In this document: positions 50,321 through 59,398 of the stretch, piece by piece
Numbering within the stretch: position 1 is the first letter of the stretch
Layout: each line of letters starts with the position of its first letter
Source of the DNA: Fimenecus sp051881435
Lineage (GTDB): Bacteria > Bacillota > Clostridia > Oscillospirales > Acutalibacteraceae
Reading direction: 5' to 3'
Assembly: GCA_051881435.1 (NCBI GenBank)
Contig: JBJEPW010000009.1
Location: forward strand, 93,990 to 157,989
Length of the DNA stretch: 64,000 nucleotides
The notes under the pieces: generated by a model
What the model was told of the DNA's origin: nothing
Databases searched by the model: none
The model's input: only the letters and a program-made list of their open reading frames with translations
Translations under genes and position numbers: made by a program

Positions 50321-51421
50321 ATGAAAAGGATTATTTTAAGTGTATTTCTGATTTGTATATTCTTAATGAGTTTTTCCTTTGCTTCATACGGTGTTACTGC
50401 CGAAGAAGATTACAGTGCTGTTTGGGATTCTGTTGACGGACAAACAAAAGAGTACTTGGAGGATATGGGAATTGATGAAATAGGTTTTGATGATATTTTC
50501 AATCTTTCCCCCACAAGAGTAATTGAGTTTTTATTAAAATCAATAAAGACTTCCGGTACGAGTGTTTTTAAAAGCGTAACATTGATAATTGTTATATTTA
50601 TAATTACTTCTATTGCCGCGTCTTTCTTAAAAGAATCGGATAAAAACACAAACATTCTTTATTTTGTGTGCACATTAACGGTTATGACCGCCGTAATTGC
50701 TCCCGTAAGCCGAATACTTACCGATGCAGTTGCCGGAATACGCACATCAAGCATTTTTGTCAATTCTTATTTGCCTATAATGACGGGAATAATAATCGCT
50801 TCAAAAAATCCCTCTTTGGCTTTTACATATAATTCCTTTACAGTTTTCATTTCATCGTTTATATCCACTTTTGCAGACAGATTTTTTATGCCTGTAATAA
50901 GTGCGTTGCTCTCTTTCAGCGTGCTTTCTTCCTTTTCCTTTGAGGGCTACAGAGAACGCATTCTGAAAACCGTCAGAAAATCCGTTGTTATAATTTTATC
51001 GCTGTTTTCAACTGTATTTACGGGACTTTTAACTACACAAAGTATTCTTGCAAGTTCGTCTGACAGCGTTGTGTTAAAAGGAATCAGGTTTATCTCGGGC
51101 ACTTTTGTTCCGATTGTTGGAAACAGCGTCGGCGACGCGATTTCATCGGTGTTCAGCAGCTTTTTAATCATGAGAAACACTTTGGGCGTGTTTGTAATTA
51201 TTGTAATTTTGCTCATAAATCTTCCGGCTATGGTGGAACTGCTGGTGTGGTATTTTGCTTTGGAAATCTGTTCAATTGTTTCCACAATGTTTGATTTAAA
51301 CCATATGTCGGATGTTATTGACAGCCTTGCTTCTGTAATTTCGCTGATAAATACGGTTCTGTTTTTTGTAACTTTTGTTCTTACAATATCAACAGGCGTC
51401 ATCATAATAATGGGTAAGTAA
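50321..51421 (+). CDS. spoIIIAE: Stage III sporulation protein AE
   Basis: A 366-residue polytopic membrane protein starting with a cleavable-looking signal sequence (MKRIILSVFLICIFLMSFS). The spans include ITSIAASFLKESD and a C-terminal VLFFVTFVLTISTGVIIIMG. SpoIIIAE is the largest membrane component of the channel. ATG 50321 is two bases after the AD stop. Confidence 0.92.
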   Translation: MKRIILSVFLICIFLMSFSFASYGVTAEEDYSAVWDSVDGQTKEYLEDMGIDEIGFDDIFNLSPTRVIEFLLKSIKTSGTSVFKSVTLIIVIFIITSIAASFLKESDKNTNILYFVCTLTVMTAVIAPVSRILTDAVAGIRTSSIFVNSYLPIMTGIIIASKNPSLAFTYNSFTVFISSFISTFADRFFMPVISALLSFSVLSSFSFEGYRERILKTVRKSVVIILSLFSTVFTGLLTTQSILASSSDSVVLKGIRFISGTFVPIVGNSVGDAISSVFSSFLIMRNTLGVFVIIVILLINLPAMVELLVWYFALEICSIVSTMFDLNHMSDVIDSLASVISLINTVLFFVTFVLTISTGVIIIMGK

Positions 51422-51422
51422 A

Positions 51423-51860
51423 ATGGACGGTTTTAAAACTTGGATTCTATCTGTATGCGGCGCAATGATTCTATCATCGCTTTTCAAGATGATTTTATCC
51501 GATTCTTCTCTGAAAAAATCAGTAAACATATTCTTTTCACTGTTTATTCTGTTTTATACGGTTGTGCCGTTGAGCAGCGCTTTCGGTGAAAGCAAAATAA
51601 ATGAATCGGAAATAACTGCGGAGAGTAATTACGGTGAAATTTTTGATGAGGCGTATAAAAGAATTGTTGAACGGTCAATTTCAAATGTTTGCGCGGAGAT
51701 TTCCGCTGATATATCGGATATTCAAATCGAAGCCTATTCAAATGATGACGGTATTCTATGTGTTGAGAGCATAAAAGTTGATATTGTTCAAAATGAAAAG
51801 GCTCAGGAAGCGGAAAATGCAATAAAAAAACAATTAGGATTTGAGGTTGATGTCTGTTGA
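51423..51860 (+). CDS. spoIIIAF: Stage III sporulation protein AF
   Basis: A 145-residue protein with two N-terminal membrane helices (ILSVCGAMILSSLFKMILS and FFSLFILFYTVVPLSSAF) and a C-terminal alpha/beta ring-building-like domain ending in AENAIKKQLGFEVD. It fits SpoIIIAF. One base separates it from AE. Confidence 0.9.
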   Translation: MDGFKTWILSVCGAMILSSLFKMILSDSSLKKSVNIFFSLFILFYTVVPLSSAFGESKINESEITAESNYGEIFDEAYKRIVERSISNVCAEISADISDIQIEAYSNDDGILCVESIKVDIVQNEKAQEAENAIKKQLGFEVDVC

Positions 51861-52420
51861 AAAAAGAAATAGCGGACAAAGCACTGCAGTTGTTCGGTAA
51901 AAATAAAAAGACAATAATTATTACGGCGATTGGGTTTGTCGGGATTTTCCTTATAATGTTTTCCGAATTAGGCGGTAAAGAAAAAAACGAGTCCCAAAAG
52001 GAAAGTTTGAATACAAATATGAGTACTAACGAATACTGCGAATATTTGGAAAGCAGAGTTGAAAACATAGTGTCCTCAATTGAGGGCGCCGGAAGAACGA
52101 AGGTTATGATAACCGTATCGGAAACTACCGAGTATGTTTATGCGGAAAATGATAAGGAAAACAGAAAAAACAGCGACAGCGCTACTGATTTGAGCAATCA
52201 AAACGATTATGTGATTATAAATGCGGACGATAACGATACAGGCTTGCTTTTAAAAACAATAGAGCCGAAAATCAGAGGTGTAGCAATCGTGTGTGACGGA
52301 GGAAACGACGAGTTCGTCCAGCAACAGATTTATTCAGCCGTTAGCGCTGTTTTAAATATAAGTACATCAAAAATATCAATCTCAAAACTATCTGCTTCGG
52401 AGGTAAACAATGAAAAGTAA
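51857..52420 (+). CDS. spoIIIAG: Stage III sporulation protein AG
   Basis: A 187-residue protein with one membrane helix (TIIITAIGFVGIFLIMFSEL) and an intermembrane ring-building domain with IEGAGRTKVMITVSETTEYV and GVAIVCDGGNDEFVQQQI. SpoIIIAG assembles into a large ring in Bacillus. Start is TTG 51857, overlapping the AF stop; GAGGTTGAT lies upstream. Confidence 0.93.
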   Translation: MKKEIADKALQLFGKNKKTIIITAIGFVGIFLIMFSELGGKEKNESQKESLNTNMSTNEYCEYLESRVENIVSSIEGAGRTKVMITVSETTEYVYAENDKENRKNSDSATDLSNQNDYVIINADDNDTGLLLKTIEPKIRGVAIVCDGGNDEFVQQQIYSAVSAVLNISTSKISISKLSASEVNNEK

Positions 52421-52952
52421 AATTATCGGAAGAAAACAACTGCTGATTATTTCATTAACAGGCGCGCTGGGCTTGGCGGTGTTTGTGAATTGGTACTATA
52501 CCAACCCTCAGCGAAATAATTTAACAGAGCCTGAGGTTACATCAGAGGTAAATCTCGGTGAGGCTCAATATGTCAACAGCGGCAATGTTACGGAAAGCGA
52601 TTATTTTTCGTCTGCTAAGCTTAAAAGAACACAATCAAGGGACATTTCAAAAGAACATCTTGAAAGTATTGTATCAGGCAGCGATTTTGATGAAGATACA
52701 AAAGCTTCGGCCAGAGAACAACTCATTAAGATTGCAGATAACATAAAAAAAGAAACGGATATAGAAAATTTGATTACTGCTCAAACCGGTGGAGAATGTC
52801 TCGTTATTCTTGACAGCGACAATATTGAGGTCATACTTCCCGACGGCACGGTGCAAGAAGATATACTTTTAAAGATTAAAGATATAATAATATCAAAAAC
52901 CGATTTCAACGCGGATAAAATAACTGTTATTGAGCGCAGTAATATGAAATGA
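52410..52952 (+). CDS. spoIIIAH: Stage III sporulation protein AH
   Basis: A 180-residue protein with one membrane helix (QLLIISLTGALGLAVFVNWY) and a C-terminal ring-building domain (AREQLIKIADNIKKETDIEN, then GECLVILDSDNIEVILPDG). In Bacillus it binds forespore SpoIIQ to join the two membranes. GGAGGT precedes ATG 52410, within the end of AG. Confidence 0.93.
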   Translation: MKSKIIGRKQLLIISLTGALGLAVFVNWYYTNPQRNNLTEPEVTSEVNLGEAQYVNSGNVTESDYFSSAKLKRTQSRDISKEHLESIVSGSDFDEDTKASAREQLIKIADNIKKETDIENLITAQTGGECLVILDSDNIEVILPDGTVQEDILLKIKDIIISKTDFNADKITVIERSNMK

Positions 52953-52971
52953 GTAAATATTCATTTTTCTA

Positions 52972-53000
52972 TTGAATTTTTGCGTTTTCGGTGGTACAAT
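52972..53000 (+). promoter_or_regulatory. Promoter of the nusB-recN operon
   Basis: TTGAAT (52972-52977) and TACAAT (52995-53000) are separated by 17 bases. This vegetative-type promoter separates the housekeeping genes from the sporulation operon upstream. Confidence 0.7.
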
Positions 53001-53021
53001 ATACATAAATTCTATGTATAT
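52999..53021. promoter_or_regulatory. Palindrome at the nusB operon start site
   Basis: ATATACATA and TATGTATAT pair perfectly around AATTC, exactly where transcription should begin. It may be an operator or a 5' RNA hairpin. Confidence 0.55.
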
Positions 53022-53049
53022 ACATTCCGAACCGCAGAAAATTTAGTTT

Positions 53050-53075
53050 GCTCCCTGTTTTTTCTGACGGGGAGC
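53050..53075 (+). promoter_or_regulatory. Leader hairpin upstream of nusB
   Basis: GCTCCC and GGGAGC pair, with GT/AC added, in the nusB leader. It is followed by ATTTATTATTTT, not a clean T run, so it could be an attenuator or a weak terminator for spoIIIA read-through. Confidence 0.5.
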
Positions 53076-53097
53076 ATTTATTATTTTGGAGGACAAT

Positions 53098-53499
53098 ATG
53101 ACTCGTAAAGAAGAAAGAGAGCTTGCTTTTACTTTAATTTTTGAAAAGATATTTAATGATGACTTATCAGTTGAGGAAATCATAAAAAATGCAGTAGAAG
53201 CAAGACTTATTGAAGAAAATGTGTTTGCCTGCTCTCTTGCACAGTTAACATATGATAACCGTGATGAAATCGACAAACTCATCAGTGAAAATTCCGTTGG
53301 TTGGAAAATAGAAAGATTACCCAAGGTTACGCTTGCAATAATGAGGCTGGCGTTTTGCGAATTGCTGTATGTTCCGTCTGTGCCCACAGGTGTTTCAATA
53401 AATGAAGCGGTTGAACTTGCAAAAAAATTCGCATCGCAGGAGGATGCTTCATTTATTAACGGAATACTTGGGAAATATGTGAGAGAGAACGGTTTATAA
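53098..53499 (+). CDS. nusB: Transcription antitermination factor NusB
   Basis: A 133-residue all-helical RNA-binding factor for rRNA antitermination. TRKEERELAFTLIFEK at the start, LPKVTLAIMRLAFCELLYV and PTGVSINEAVELAKKF match NusB. ATG 53098 follows GGAGG. The promoter and hairpins upstream suggest separate control from spoIIIA. Confidence 0.93.
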   Translation: MTRKEERELAFTLIFEKIFNDDLSVEEIIKNAVEARLIEENVFACSLAQLTYDNRDEIDKLISENSVGWKIERLPKVTLAIMRLAFCELLYVPSVPTGVSINEAVELAKKFASQEDASFINGILGKYVRENGL

Positions 53500-54437
53500 T
53501 GAGCATTTATCTCGGAATAGACACAAGTAATTACACAACATCTGTCGCTTTATATGATTGCGATACAGGAAAAATGTACGGTAAAAAGCTTCTTTTGCCC
53601 GTTAAAAAAGGTGAAAAGGGGATTAGACAGAGCGACGCTGTTTTTCATCACACTGTTCAGCTTCCGCAACTTATTACAGAACTTTTTAATGAATTTCCGT
53701 GCCGTATTGACGGTGTGGGTGTTTCAGTAAAACCGTGTAATGAACAGGGTTCATATATGCCGTGCTTTTTGGCTGGAGTGTCGGTTGCAAAATCTGTTGC
53801 AAATATTATGAACATACCTATTTATGAGTTCTCTCATCAGGACGGTCACATTGCCGCCGCACTCTTTTCCTGCGGCAGGCTGAATTTGATAAATGAAAGC
53901 TTTATTGGATTTCACATTTCGGGTGGTACAAGCCAGGCAATAATGGTAACCCCAAACAGCAAATATTTTTCTACTGAAATTATTTCTGATTCCCTTGATT
54001 TAAAGGCGGGACAGGCCGTTGACAGGGTAGGAGTTATGTTGGGCCTTGATTTTCCGTGCGGCGCAGAACTTGAAAAAATAGCTAAACAGGGTGGAAAGCC
54101 TTTAAAAAAAGTTAAGATTTTCCGTAAGAACGGCTTTTTCAGCCTTTCCGGAGTTGAGAATCAATGTAAGCTTATGCTTGAACAGGGAGCAGACTATTGC
54201 GATATTGCTAATCACTGTTTAAGCTGTATATATTCGGCTATTGACGATACGGCAGAAGAACTTATGAAGAAATACGGCGATTTACCCCTTGCTTTTTCAG
54301 GCGGGGTAATGTCAAACGCTTTAATAAAGAATATGTTGTGCCGAAAATATAACGCACATTTTGCAGAACCGCAGTTTTCCGCAGATAATGCCTGCGGAAC
54401 GGCTGTTTTGGCTTCAATTTGCGATGCGAGGAAATAA
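53499..54437 (+). CDS. TsaD/Kae1-like (M22 family) paralogue
   Basis: A 312-residue ASKHA-fold protein resembling TsaD. LGIDTSNYTTSVALYD is the phosphate-1 segment, HQDGHIAAALF supplies the HxxxH metal site, HISGGTSQAIM and LAFSGGVMSNALI follow. It is shorter and more divergent than true TsaD, and probably a paralogue with a different role, since canonical TsaD normally has its own locus. It overlaps nusB by one base, in a place where Bacillus carries folD. Confidence 0.82.
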   Translation: MSIYLGIDTSNYTTSVALYDCDTGKMYGKKLLLPVKKGEKGIRQSDAVFHHTVQLPQLITELFNEFPCRIDGVGVSVKPCNEQGSYMPCFLAGVSVAKSVANIMNIPIYEFSHQDGHIAAALFSCGRLNLINESFIGFHISGGTSQAIMVTPNSKYFSTEIISDSLDLKAGQAVDRVGVMLGLDFPCGAELEKIAKQGGKPLKKVKIFRKNGFFSLSGVENQCKLMLEQGADYCDIANHCLSCIYSAIDDTAEELMKKYGDLPLAFSGGVMSNALIKNMLCRKYNAHFAEPQFSADNACGTAVLASICDARK

Positions 54438-54440
54438 TAT

Positions 54441-55658
54441 ATGCAATCGCCTATAATACTAACGGTTTCACAACTTAATCTATATACAAAGTCCATTATT
54501 GAACAGGATGATAATCTCAATAATGTTTTTGTTTGCGGCGAAATATCAAATTTTGTCGATCATTACAAAAGCGGTCATTTGTATTTGAGCTTGAAAGACG
54601 AGAAGTGCTCAATCAGTGCCGTAATGTTCGCGGGCAATGCGTCAAGGCTTAAATTCAAGCCGGAGAACGGTATGTCCGTGATTGTACGCGGCAGAATTTC
54701 GATTTATGAGCGTGACGGCAAATATCAGCTTTATATTGATGATATGCAACCCGATGGCGTTGGAGCGCTTGCCCTTGCTTTTGAGCAGACAAAGGAGAAG
54801 CTTGCAAAACAGGGCGTTTTTTCTCCCGAACACAAAAAAACGATACCTCAGTATCCATCAAAAATCGGCGTTATTTCTTCACCGACAGGTGCCGCTGTTC
54901 AGGACGTTCTCAATGTATTGAACCGTCGGTTTCCTTTGGCGGAAATTGTTTTTGCAGGTGTTCAGGTTCAGGGCGACACGGCGGCAAAGCAGATTTGCTG
55001 TGCCATTGAAAAAATTAACCGTTTGAACGCTGCTGATGTTATCATTATAGCCAGAGGCGGCGGCTCGGCAGAGGATTTGTGGCCTTTTAACAATGAAAAA
55101 TTAGCGTACGCAATTTATAATTCTCATATCCCGATAATTTCGGGTGTGGGTCACGAAACAGATTATACGATTTGCGACCTTGCGGCAGATTTGCGTGCGC
55201 CTACACCGTCCGCCGCGGCAGAACTTTCCGTACCTGATTTCAGGGAACAGCTCTATTTTGTTTCTTCTCTTAAAAATTCAATATATAATTCCGTTAATTC
55301 AAAGATAGATGATTTGAATACAGGACTTCATGAAATTTTAAACAAGCCGGTTCTTGAAAATCCCCACGGATTTTTTGATAACTGCGAATTGTATCTGGAT
55401 TCTTTAAGAAAAACTGTTTGCGACGGTACGGCAAAAAAATATGAGATGCTGTCAGCTAAGTTTTCTCACATTTGTGAAATACTGCACACTTTGAGTCCTG
55501 TTAAGGTCCTTGCAAGAGGCTATTCAATCGTTAAGAAAAACGGTTGTGCTGTTACCTCATCGAAAGACCTGAATACAGGAGATTTTGTTGACATAACTTT
55601 TGCAAAGGGAAATGCAAAAGCAAAAATTATTGAGGTGAATGATGAAAATGACATATGA
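54441..55658 (+). CDS. xseA: Exodeoxyribonuclease VII large subunit
   Basis: A 405-residue nuclease subunit. The N-terminal OB fold has VFVCGEISNFVDHYKSGHLY and SLKDEKCSISAVMF; the catalytic domain has GVISSPTGAAVQDVLNVL, IARGGGSAEDLWPFN and VGHETDYTICDLAADLRAPT. With XseB it degrades single-stranded DNA from both ends. It is four bases after the TsaD-like gene. Confidence 0.96.
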   Translation: MQSPIILTVSQLNLYTKSIIEQDDNLNNVFVCGEISNFVDHYKSGHLYLSLKDEKCSISAVMFAGNASRLKFKPENGMSVIVRGRISIYERDGKYQLYIDDMQPDGVGALALAFEQTKEKLAKQGVFSPEHKKTIPQYPSKIGVISSPTGAAVQDVLNVLNRRFPLAEIVFAGVQVQGDTAAKQICCAIEKINRLNAADVIIIARGGGSAEDLWPFNNEKLAYAIYNSHIPIISGVGHETDYTICDLAADLRAPTPSAAAELSVPDFREQLYFVSSLKNSIYNSVNSKIDDLNTGLHEILNKPVLENPHGFFDNCELYLDSLRKTVCDGTAKKYEMLSAKFSHICEILHTLSPVKVLARGYSIVKKNGCAVTSSKDLNTGDFVDITFAKGNAKAKIIEVNDENDI

Positions 55659-55836
55659 GCAGGCAATAAAAAGACTTGAAGAAATTGCAAAAATTCTTGA
55701 AGACGGAACGAGTACCCTTGACGATTCCTTAAAGCTTTACGAAGAGGGGATTAAGCTTGCAGATTTTTGCAAAAACAAGTTAAATGACGCAAAGCAAAAA
55801 ATCACCGATTTGAATGAGGTAAAAAGCGATGACTGA
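55648..55836 (+). CDS. xseB: Exodeoxyribonuclease VII small subunit
   Basis: A 62-residue helical protein with TYEQAIKRLEEIAKILEDGT and LKLYEEGIKLADFC, the XseB pattern. The start is ambiguous among ATGs at 55639, 55642 and 55648; GAGGTG at 55632-55637 best fits 55648 or 55642. It overlaps both xseA and ispA, consistent with coupled translation. Confidence 0.92.
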   Translation: MTYEQAIKRLEEIAKILEDGTSTLDDSLKLYEEGIKLADFCKNKLNDAKQKITDLNEVKSDD

Positions 55837-56710
55837 TTTGAATGAATATATAAAGTCCGTTGCTGACACCGTATCAAAAAGGTTGGAGGCGCTACTTTCC
55901 GAGAATATGGAATCTGTTGTTACCTCCGCCATGAAATACAGCGCGCAGGGCGGCGGCAAAAGAATTCGCCCCCTTTTGACTGTTGAGTTTTCAAAAGCAT
56001 GCGGCGGTAATTTTGAAGCGGCAGTGGATTTCGGCTGTGCTGTTGAAATGATTCACACATATTCGCTTATTCACGACGATTTACCCTGTATGGACAATGA
56101 CGATATGCGCCGTGGAAAGCCCTCGTGTCATATTGCTTTCGGTGAAGACAACGCACTTCTTGCAGGTGATGCACTGCTTACCGAAGCTTTTTGTGTGCTT
56201 TCATGCGTCAGAAGTGTTTCTAACGAAAACATTGTTAAGGCAGTATCTTTCCTTTCTTCATTTGCAGGAATTAACGGTATGGTAGGCGGTCAGGTTCTTG
56301 ATTTGCAGTTCGAAGACGAAACCCCGACAGTTGAAGAAATAACAAAAATGTATTCTTTAAAAACCTGTGCGCTTATTAAAGCCTCCGCCGTTCTGGGCTG
56401 TCTTACATCTGAAAACTGCACACAGCGTGAAATTGAAGCCGCATGCAATTACGGCGAAAATCTCGGAATAGCATTTCAAATCGTTGATGATATACTCGAT
56501 ATTGTCGGAGACGAAAAAACACTCGGAAAACCCGTAGGAAGTGACGATAAAAACGATAAATCAACGGTAGTGAAGTATCTTGGGATTGAAAAATCCAAAG
56601 AGTATGTCAAGGAGCTTACCGCAAAGGCGATAGATTCATTAAAAGTTATTAACGGCGATACTTCTGTTCTTGAACAAATTGCATTATTGCTGGCTGACAG
56701 AACATATTGA
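55829..56710 (+). CDS. ispA: Geranylgeranyl/farnesyl diphosphate synthase
   Basis: A 293-residue short-chain prenyltransferase. The first Asp-rich motif is HDDLPCMDNDDMRRGKP and the second QIVDDILDIVGDE, with GGKRIRPLL at the substrate site. It uses isoprenoid precursors from the pathway that begins with Dxs, encoded next. The product chain length is probably C15 but not provable here. Confidence 0.93.
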   Translation: MTDLNEYIKSVADTVSKRLEALLSENMESVVTSAMKYSAQGGGKRIRPLLTVEFSKACGGNFEAAVDFGCAVEMIHTYSLIHDDLPCMDNDDMRRGKPSCHIAFGEDNALLAGDALLTEAFCVLSCVRSVSNENIVKAVSFLSSFAGINGMVGGQVLDLQFEDETPTVEEITKMYSLKTCALIKASAVLGCLTSENCTQREIEAACNYGENLGIAFQIVDDILDIVGDEKTLGKPVGSDDKNDKSTVVKYLGIEKSKEYVKELTAKAIDSLKVINGDTSVLEQIALLLADRTY

Positions 56711-56725
56711 TTGGAGTTAGTTTTT

Positions 56726-58588
56726 TTGGATAATTTTAAATTTTTGGGAAATATAAATTCTCCCTATGATTTGAAAAAACTGAATTATAACGAGCTTTGT
56801 GAACTGAGCGATGAAATCAGGCAGGTTTTAATTGATACAGTATCTCGAAACGGCGGGCATCTTTCATCGAATCTCGGCGTTGTGGAGTTATCCGTTGCTT
56901 TACACAAGGTCTTTAATTCTCCCGACGATAAAATTATCTGGGATGTTGGGCATCAGGTTTATACTCATAAGATTTTAACCGGGCGTTTTGAAAAGTTTTC
57001 AACACTCCGTAAAGAAAACGGAATTTCGGGTTTTTCTTCGCCCGAGGAAAGTTTGCATGATATATTTTACAGCGGTCATTCAAGCACCTCGATTTCCGCC
57101 GCATTGGGAATTGCGACCGCAAATAAGCAGTTGGGAAAAGACGATTTTACAATAGCTGTAATAGGTGACGGTGCACTTACAGGCGGTCTGGCTTATGAGG
57201 CATTGAATAATGCGGGGCGTTCAAAGACACGGCTTATTGTTATTCTTAATGACAATAATATGTCCATTTCTGCAAATGTAGGTTCTATGGCACGGTATCT
57301 CGCCGTAATCCGTTCAAAACCTGAATATTTCAGAATGAAAGCCCGTACAGAACGCGCCATAAACCGTATTCCTTTTGTAGGTGAACATATTTCAAAAGGC
57401 ATATATAATCTCAAAACTAACATAAAAAACAGAATATACAAAAGCACATTTTTTGAAGATTTGGGATTCAGATATATGGGCCCGATTGACGGGAACAATA
57501 TTGAACAGCTTTGCGAGGCACTTTACAGTGCGAAGCTGGTTAACGGTCCTGTACTGTTGCATATAAATACCGTGAAAGGCAAGGGATATAACTTCGCAGA
57601 GGAATCACCGAGCGTTTATCACGGCATATCTGAATTTAATGTTGAAACAGGTGAACCCATTCATTCAGGCGCTAATTTTTCATCGGAATTCGGTAAAATT
57701 ATGTGCACCTATGCTGAAAATGATAAAAGAATATGTGCGATCACTGCGGCAATGTCATTGGGAACGGGTCTCAAAGAGTTTGCCGAGTGTTATCCCGATA
57801 GGTTCTTTGATGTAGGAATAGCGGAGGAACATGCAGTAACCTTTGCATCAGGCCTTGCCAAAGGCGGAATGATTCCCGTTGTAGCCGTTTATTCCACTTT
57901 CCTGCAAAGGGCTTATGACCAGTTGATTCACGATTGCGCTCTGCAAAAACAAAAAATAATAATTGCTCTTGACCGTGCAGGCTTTGTGGGAGAAGACGGT
58001 GTTACGCATCAGGGAATCCTAGATGTGCCGTTTTTAAACAGCGTCCCCGATATAACCGTATATTCCCCTTACACATTTAAAAGAATGCGGTACGATTTTG
58101 ACTGTGCAATAAAAAATGCCGAAAACATTACCGTTATCCGTTACCCGAGAGGAAATGAGGTAACACTTCCCGAAGGCTTCACTGTAAGTGAAAATAACTT
58201 TGATTTGTTCGTGCAGAACGGTGACACGCTTATTGTAACTTACGGCAGAATTTCAGCTCAGACGGCAATTGCGGTGCAAAAACTGAAAGAAGCAGGGCAA
58301 AATGTTTCTTTGCTTATACTTAACAGAATTAAACCCATTGATGAAAATGCAGTAAATGCTGCATTGAAATTCAAAATTATCTATTTCTATGAAGAATCTG
58401 AACGCTCAGGCGGTATAGGTCAAAGCTTTGCCGATATGCTTGCCGAGAGGGGATTCGGCGGCAAATATCTTCATATTGCCGTTAACGATGAGTTTGTGCA
58501 TCATGCATCCGTTGATTCCTTGATGAAAAAATACGGATTGGATTGTGACAGCATTGTAAAAAGAATTTCGGAGAACAAAAATGGCTGA
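56726..58588 (+). CDS. dxs: 1-deoxy-D-xylulose-5-phosphate synthase
   Basis: A 620-residue thiamine diphosphate enzyme that starts the MEP isoprenoid pathway from pyruvate and glyceraldehyde-3-phosphate. WDVGHQVYTHKILTGR, the cofactor motif GDGALTGGLAYEALNNAG and VFTHQG-like EDGVTHQGILD are visible. I chose TTG 56726 as start because GGAG lies about 10 bases upstream; TTG 56711 is an alternative but includes the ribosome site. Confidence 0.95.
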   Translation: MDNFKFLGNINSPYDLKKLNYNELCELSDEIRQVLIDTVSRNGGHLSSNLGVVELSVALHKVFNSPDDKIIWDVGHQVYTHKILTGRFEKFSTLRKENGISGFSSPEESLHDIFYSGHSSTSISAALGIATANKQLGKDDFTIAVIGDGALTGGLAYEALNNAGRSKTRLIVILNDNNMSISANVGSMARYLAVIRSKPEYFRMKARTERAINRIPFVGEHISKGIYNLKTNIKNRIYKSTFFEDLGFRYMGPIDGNNIEQLCEALYSAKLVNGPVLLHINTVKGKGYNFAEESPSVYHGISEFNVETGEPIHSGANFSSEFGKIMCTYAENDKRICAITAAMSLGTGLKEFAECYPDRFFDVGIAEEHAVTFASGLAKGGMIPVVAVYSTFLQRAYDQLIHDCALQKQKIIIALDRAGFVGEDGVTHQGILDVPFLNSVPDITVYSPYTFKRMRYDFDCAIKNAENITVIRYPRGNEVTLPEGFTVSENNFDLFVQNGDTLIVTYGRISAQTAIAVQKLKEAGQNVSLLILNRIKPIDENAVNAALKFKIIYFYEESERSGGIGQSFADMLAERGFGGKYLHIAVNDEFVHHASVDSLMKKYGLDCDSIVKRISENKNG

Positions 58589-59396
58589 AAAAAAGAGACT
58601 TGATACTGCGGTTTTTGAACTTGGGATTGCCGAAACCCGTTCAAAGGCATCGGCTTTGATTATGTCAGGCGAGATTTATGTAAACGGTCAAAAAGAAACA
58701 AAGTCGGGATATGCAGTAAAGGAAAAAGATATAATTGAATTTAAAGGCAAGAAAATGCCCTTTGTAAGCAGGGGCGGATATAAGCTTGAAAAAGCAATGA
58801 AGATTTTTCCTATATCACTTACGAACTGCGTTTGTATGGATATCGGCGCTTCAACAGGGGGCTTTACCGATTGTATGCTTCAATGCGGTGCAGTCAAAGT
58901 GTATGCGATTGACGTTGGATACGGTCAGCTTGCGTGGAAATTGCGTACAGATGAAAGAGTTATAAACCTTGAAAGAACAAATTTCAGGTATCTTACAGAT
59001 GAAACTGTAAGTGAAAAAATCGATTTTGCCAGCATTGATGTTTCGTTTATATCATTAAATAAGATATTGCCCGTGCTGTTCGGCTTTTTAAAAGACGGTG
59101 GGGCGTGCGTTGCACTTATCAAGCCGCAGTTTGAGGCAGGCAGGGAAAAGGTTGGCAAAAAAGGCGTTGTAAGAGATATTGAAACTCACAAGGAAGTTAT
59201 AAGAAATGTTGCAGCTTTTGCGTTTGAATCGGGATTTTCCGTGTATGGTTTGGATTTTTCTCCCGTAAAGGGACCAGAGGGCAACATTGAATACCTGATT
59301 TATCTTATAAAAGATGGGAAAAATGTAAATTCTGTGTCAGAAAATGAAATTGACAGCGTCACAGAAATGTCACATAAAGAATTGGACGGTGAATAA
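58581..59396 (+). CDS. tlyA: TlyA family rRNA 2'-O-methyltransferase
   Basis: A 271-residue protein with an N-terminal S4 RNA-binding domain (RLDTAVFELGIAETRSKASA) and an FtsJ-like methyltransferase domain with SAM motif CMDIGASTGGFTDCMLQCGA and KPQFEAGREKVGKKGVV. Homologues methylate ribose in 16S/23S rRNA. The start overlaps dxs by eight bases. Confidence 0.93.
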   Translation: MAEKKRLDTAVFELGIAETRSKASALIMSGEIYVNGQKETKSGYAVKEKDIIEFKGKKMPFVSRGGYKLEKAMKIFPISLTNCVCMDIGASTGGFTDCMLQCGAVKVYAIDVGYGQLAWKLRTDERVINLERTNFRYLTDETVSEKIDFASIDVSFISLNKILPVLFGFLKDGGACVALIKPQFEAGREKVGKKGVVRDIETHKEVIRNVAAFAFESGFSVYGLDFSPVKGPEGNIEYLIYLIKDGKNVNSVSENEIDSVTEMSHKELDGE

Positions 59397-59398
59397 CA

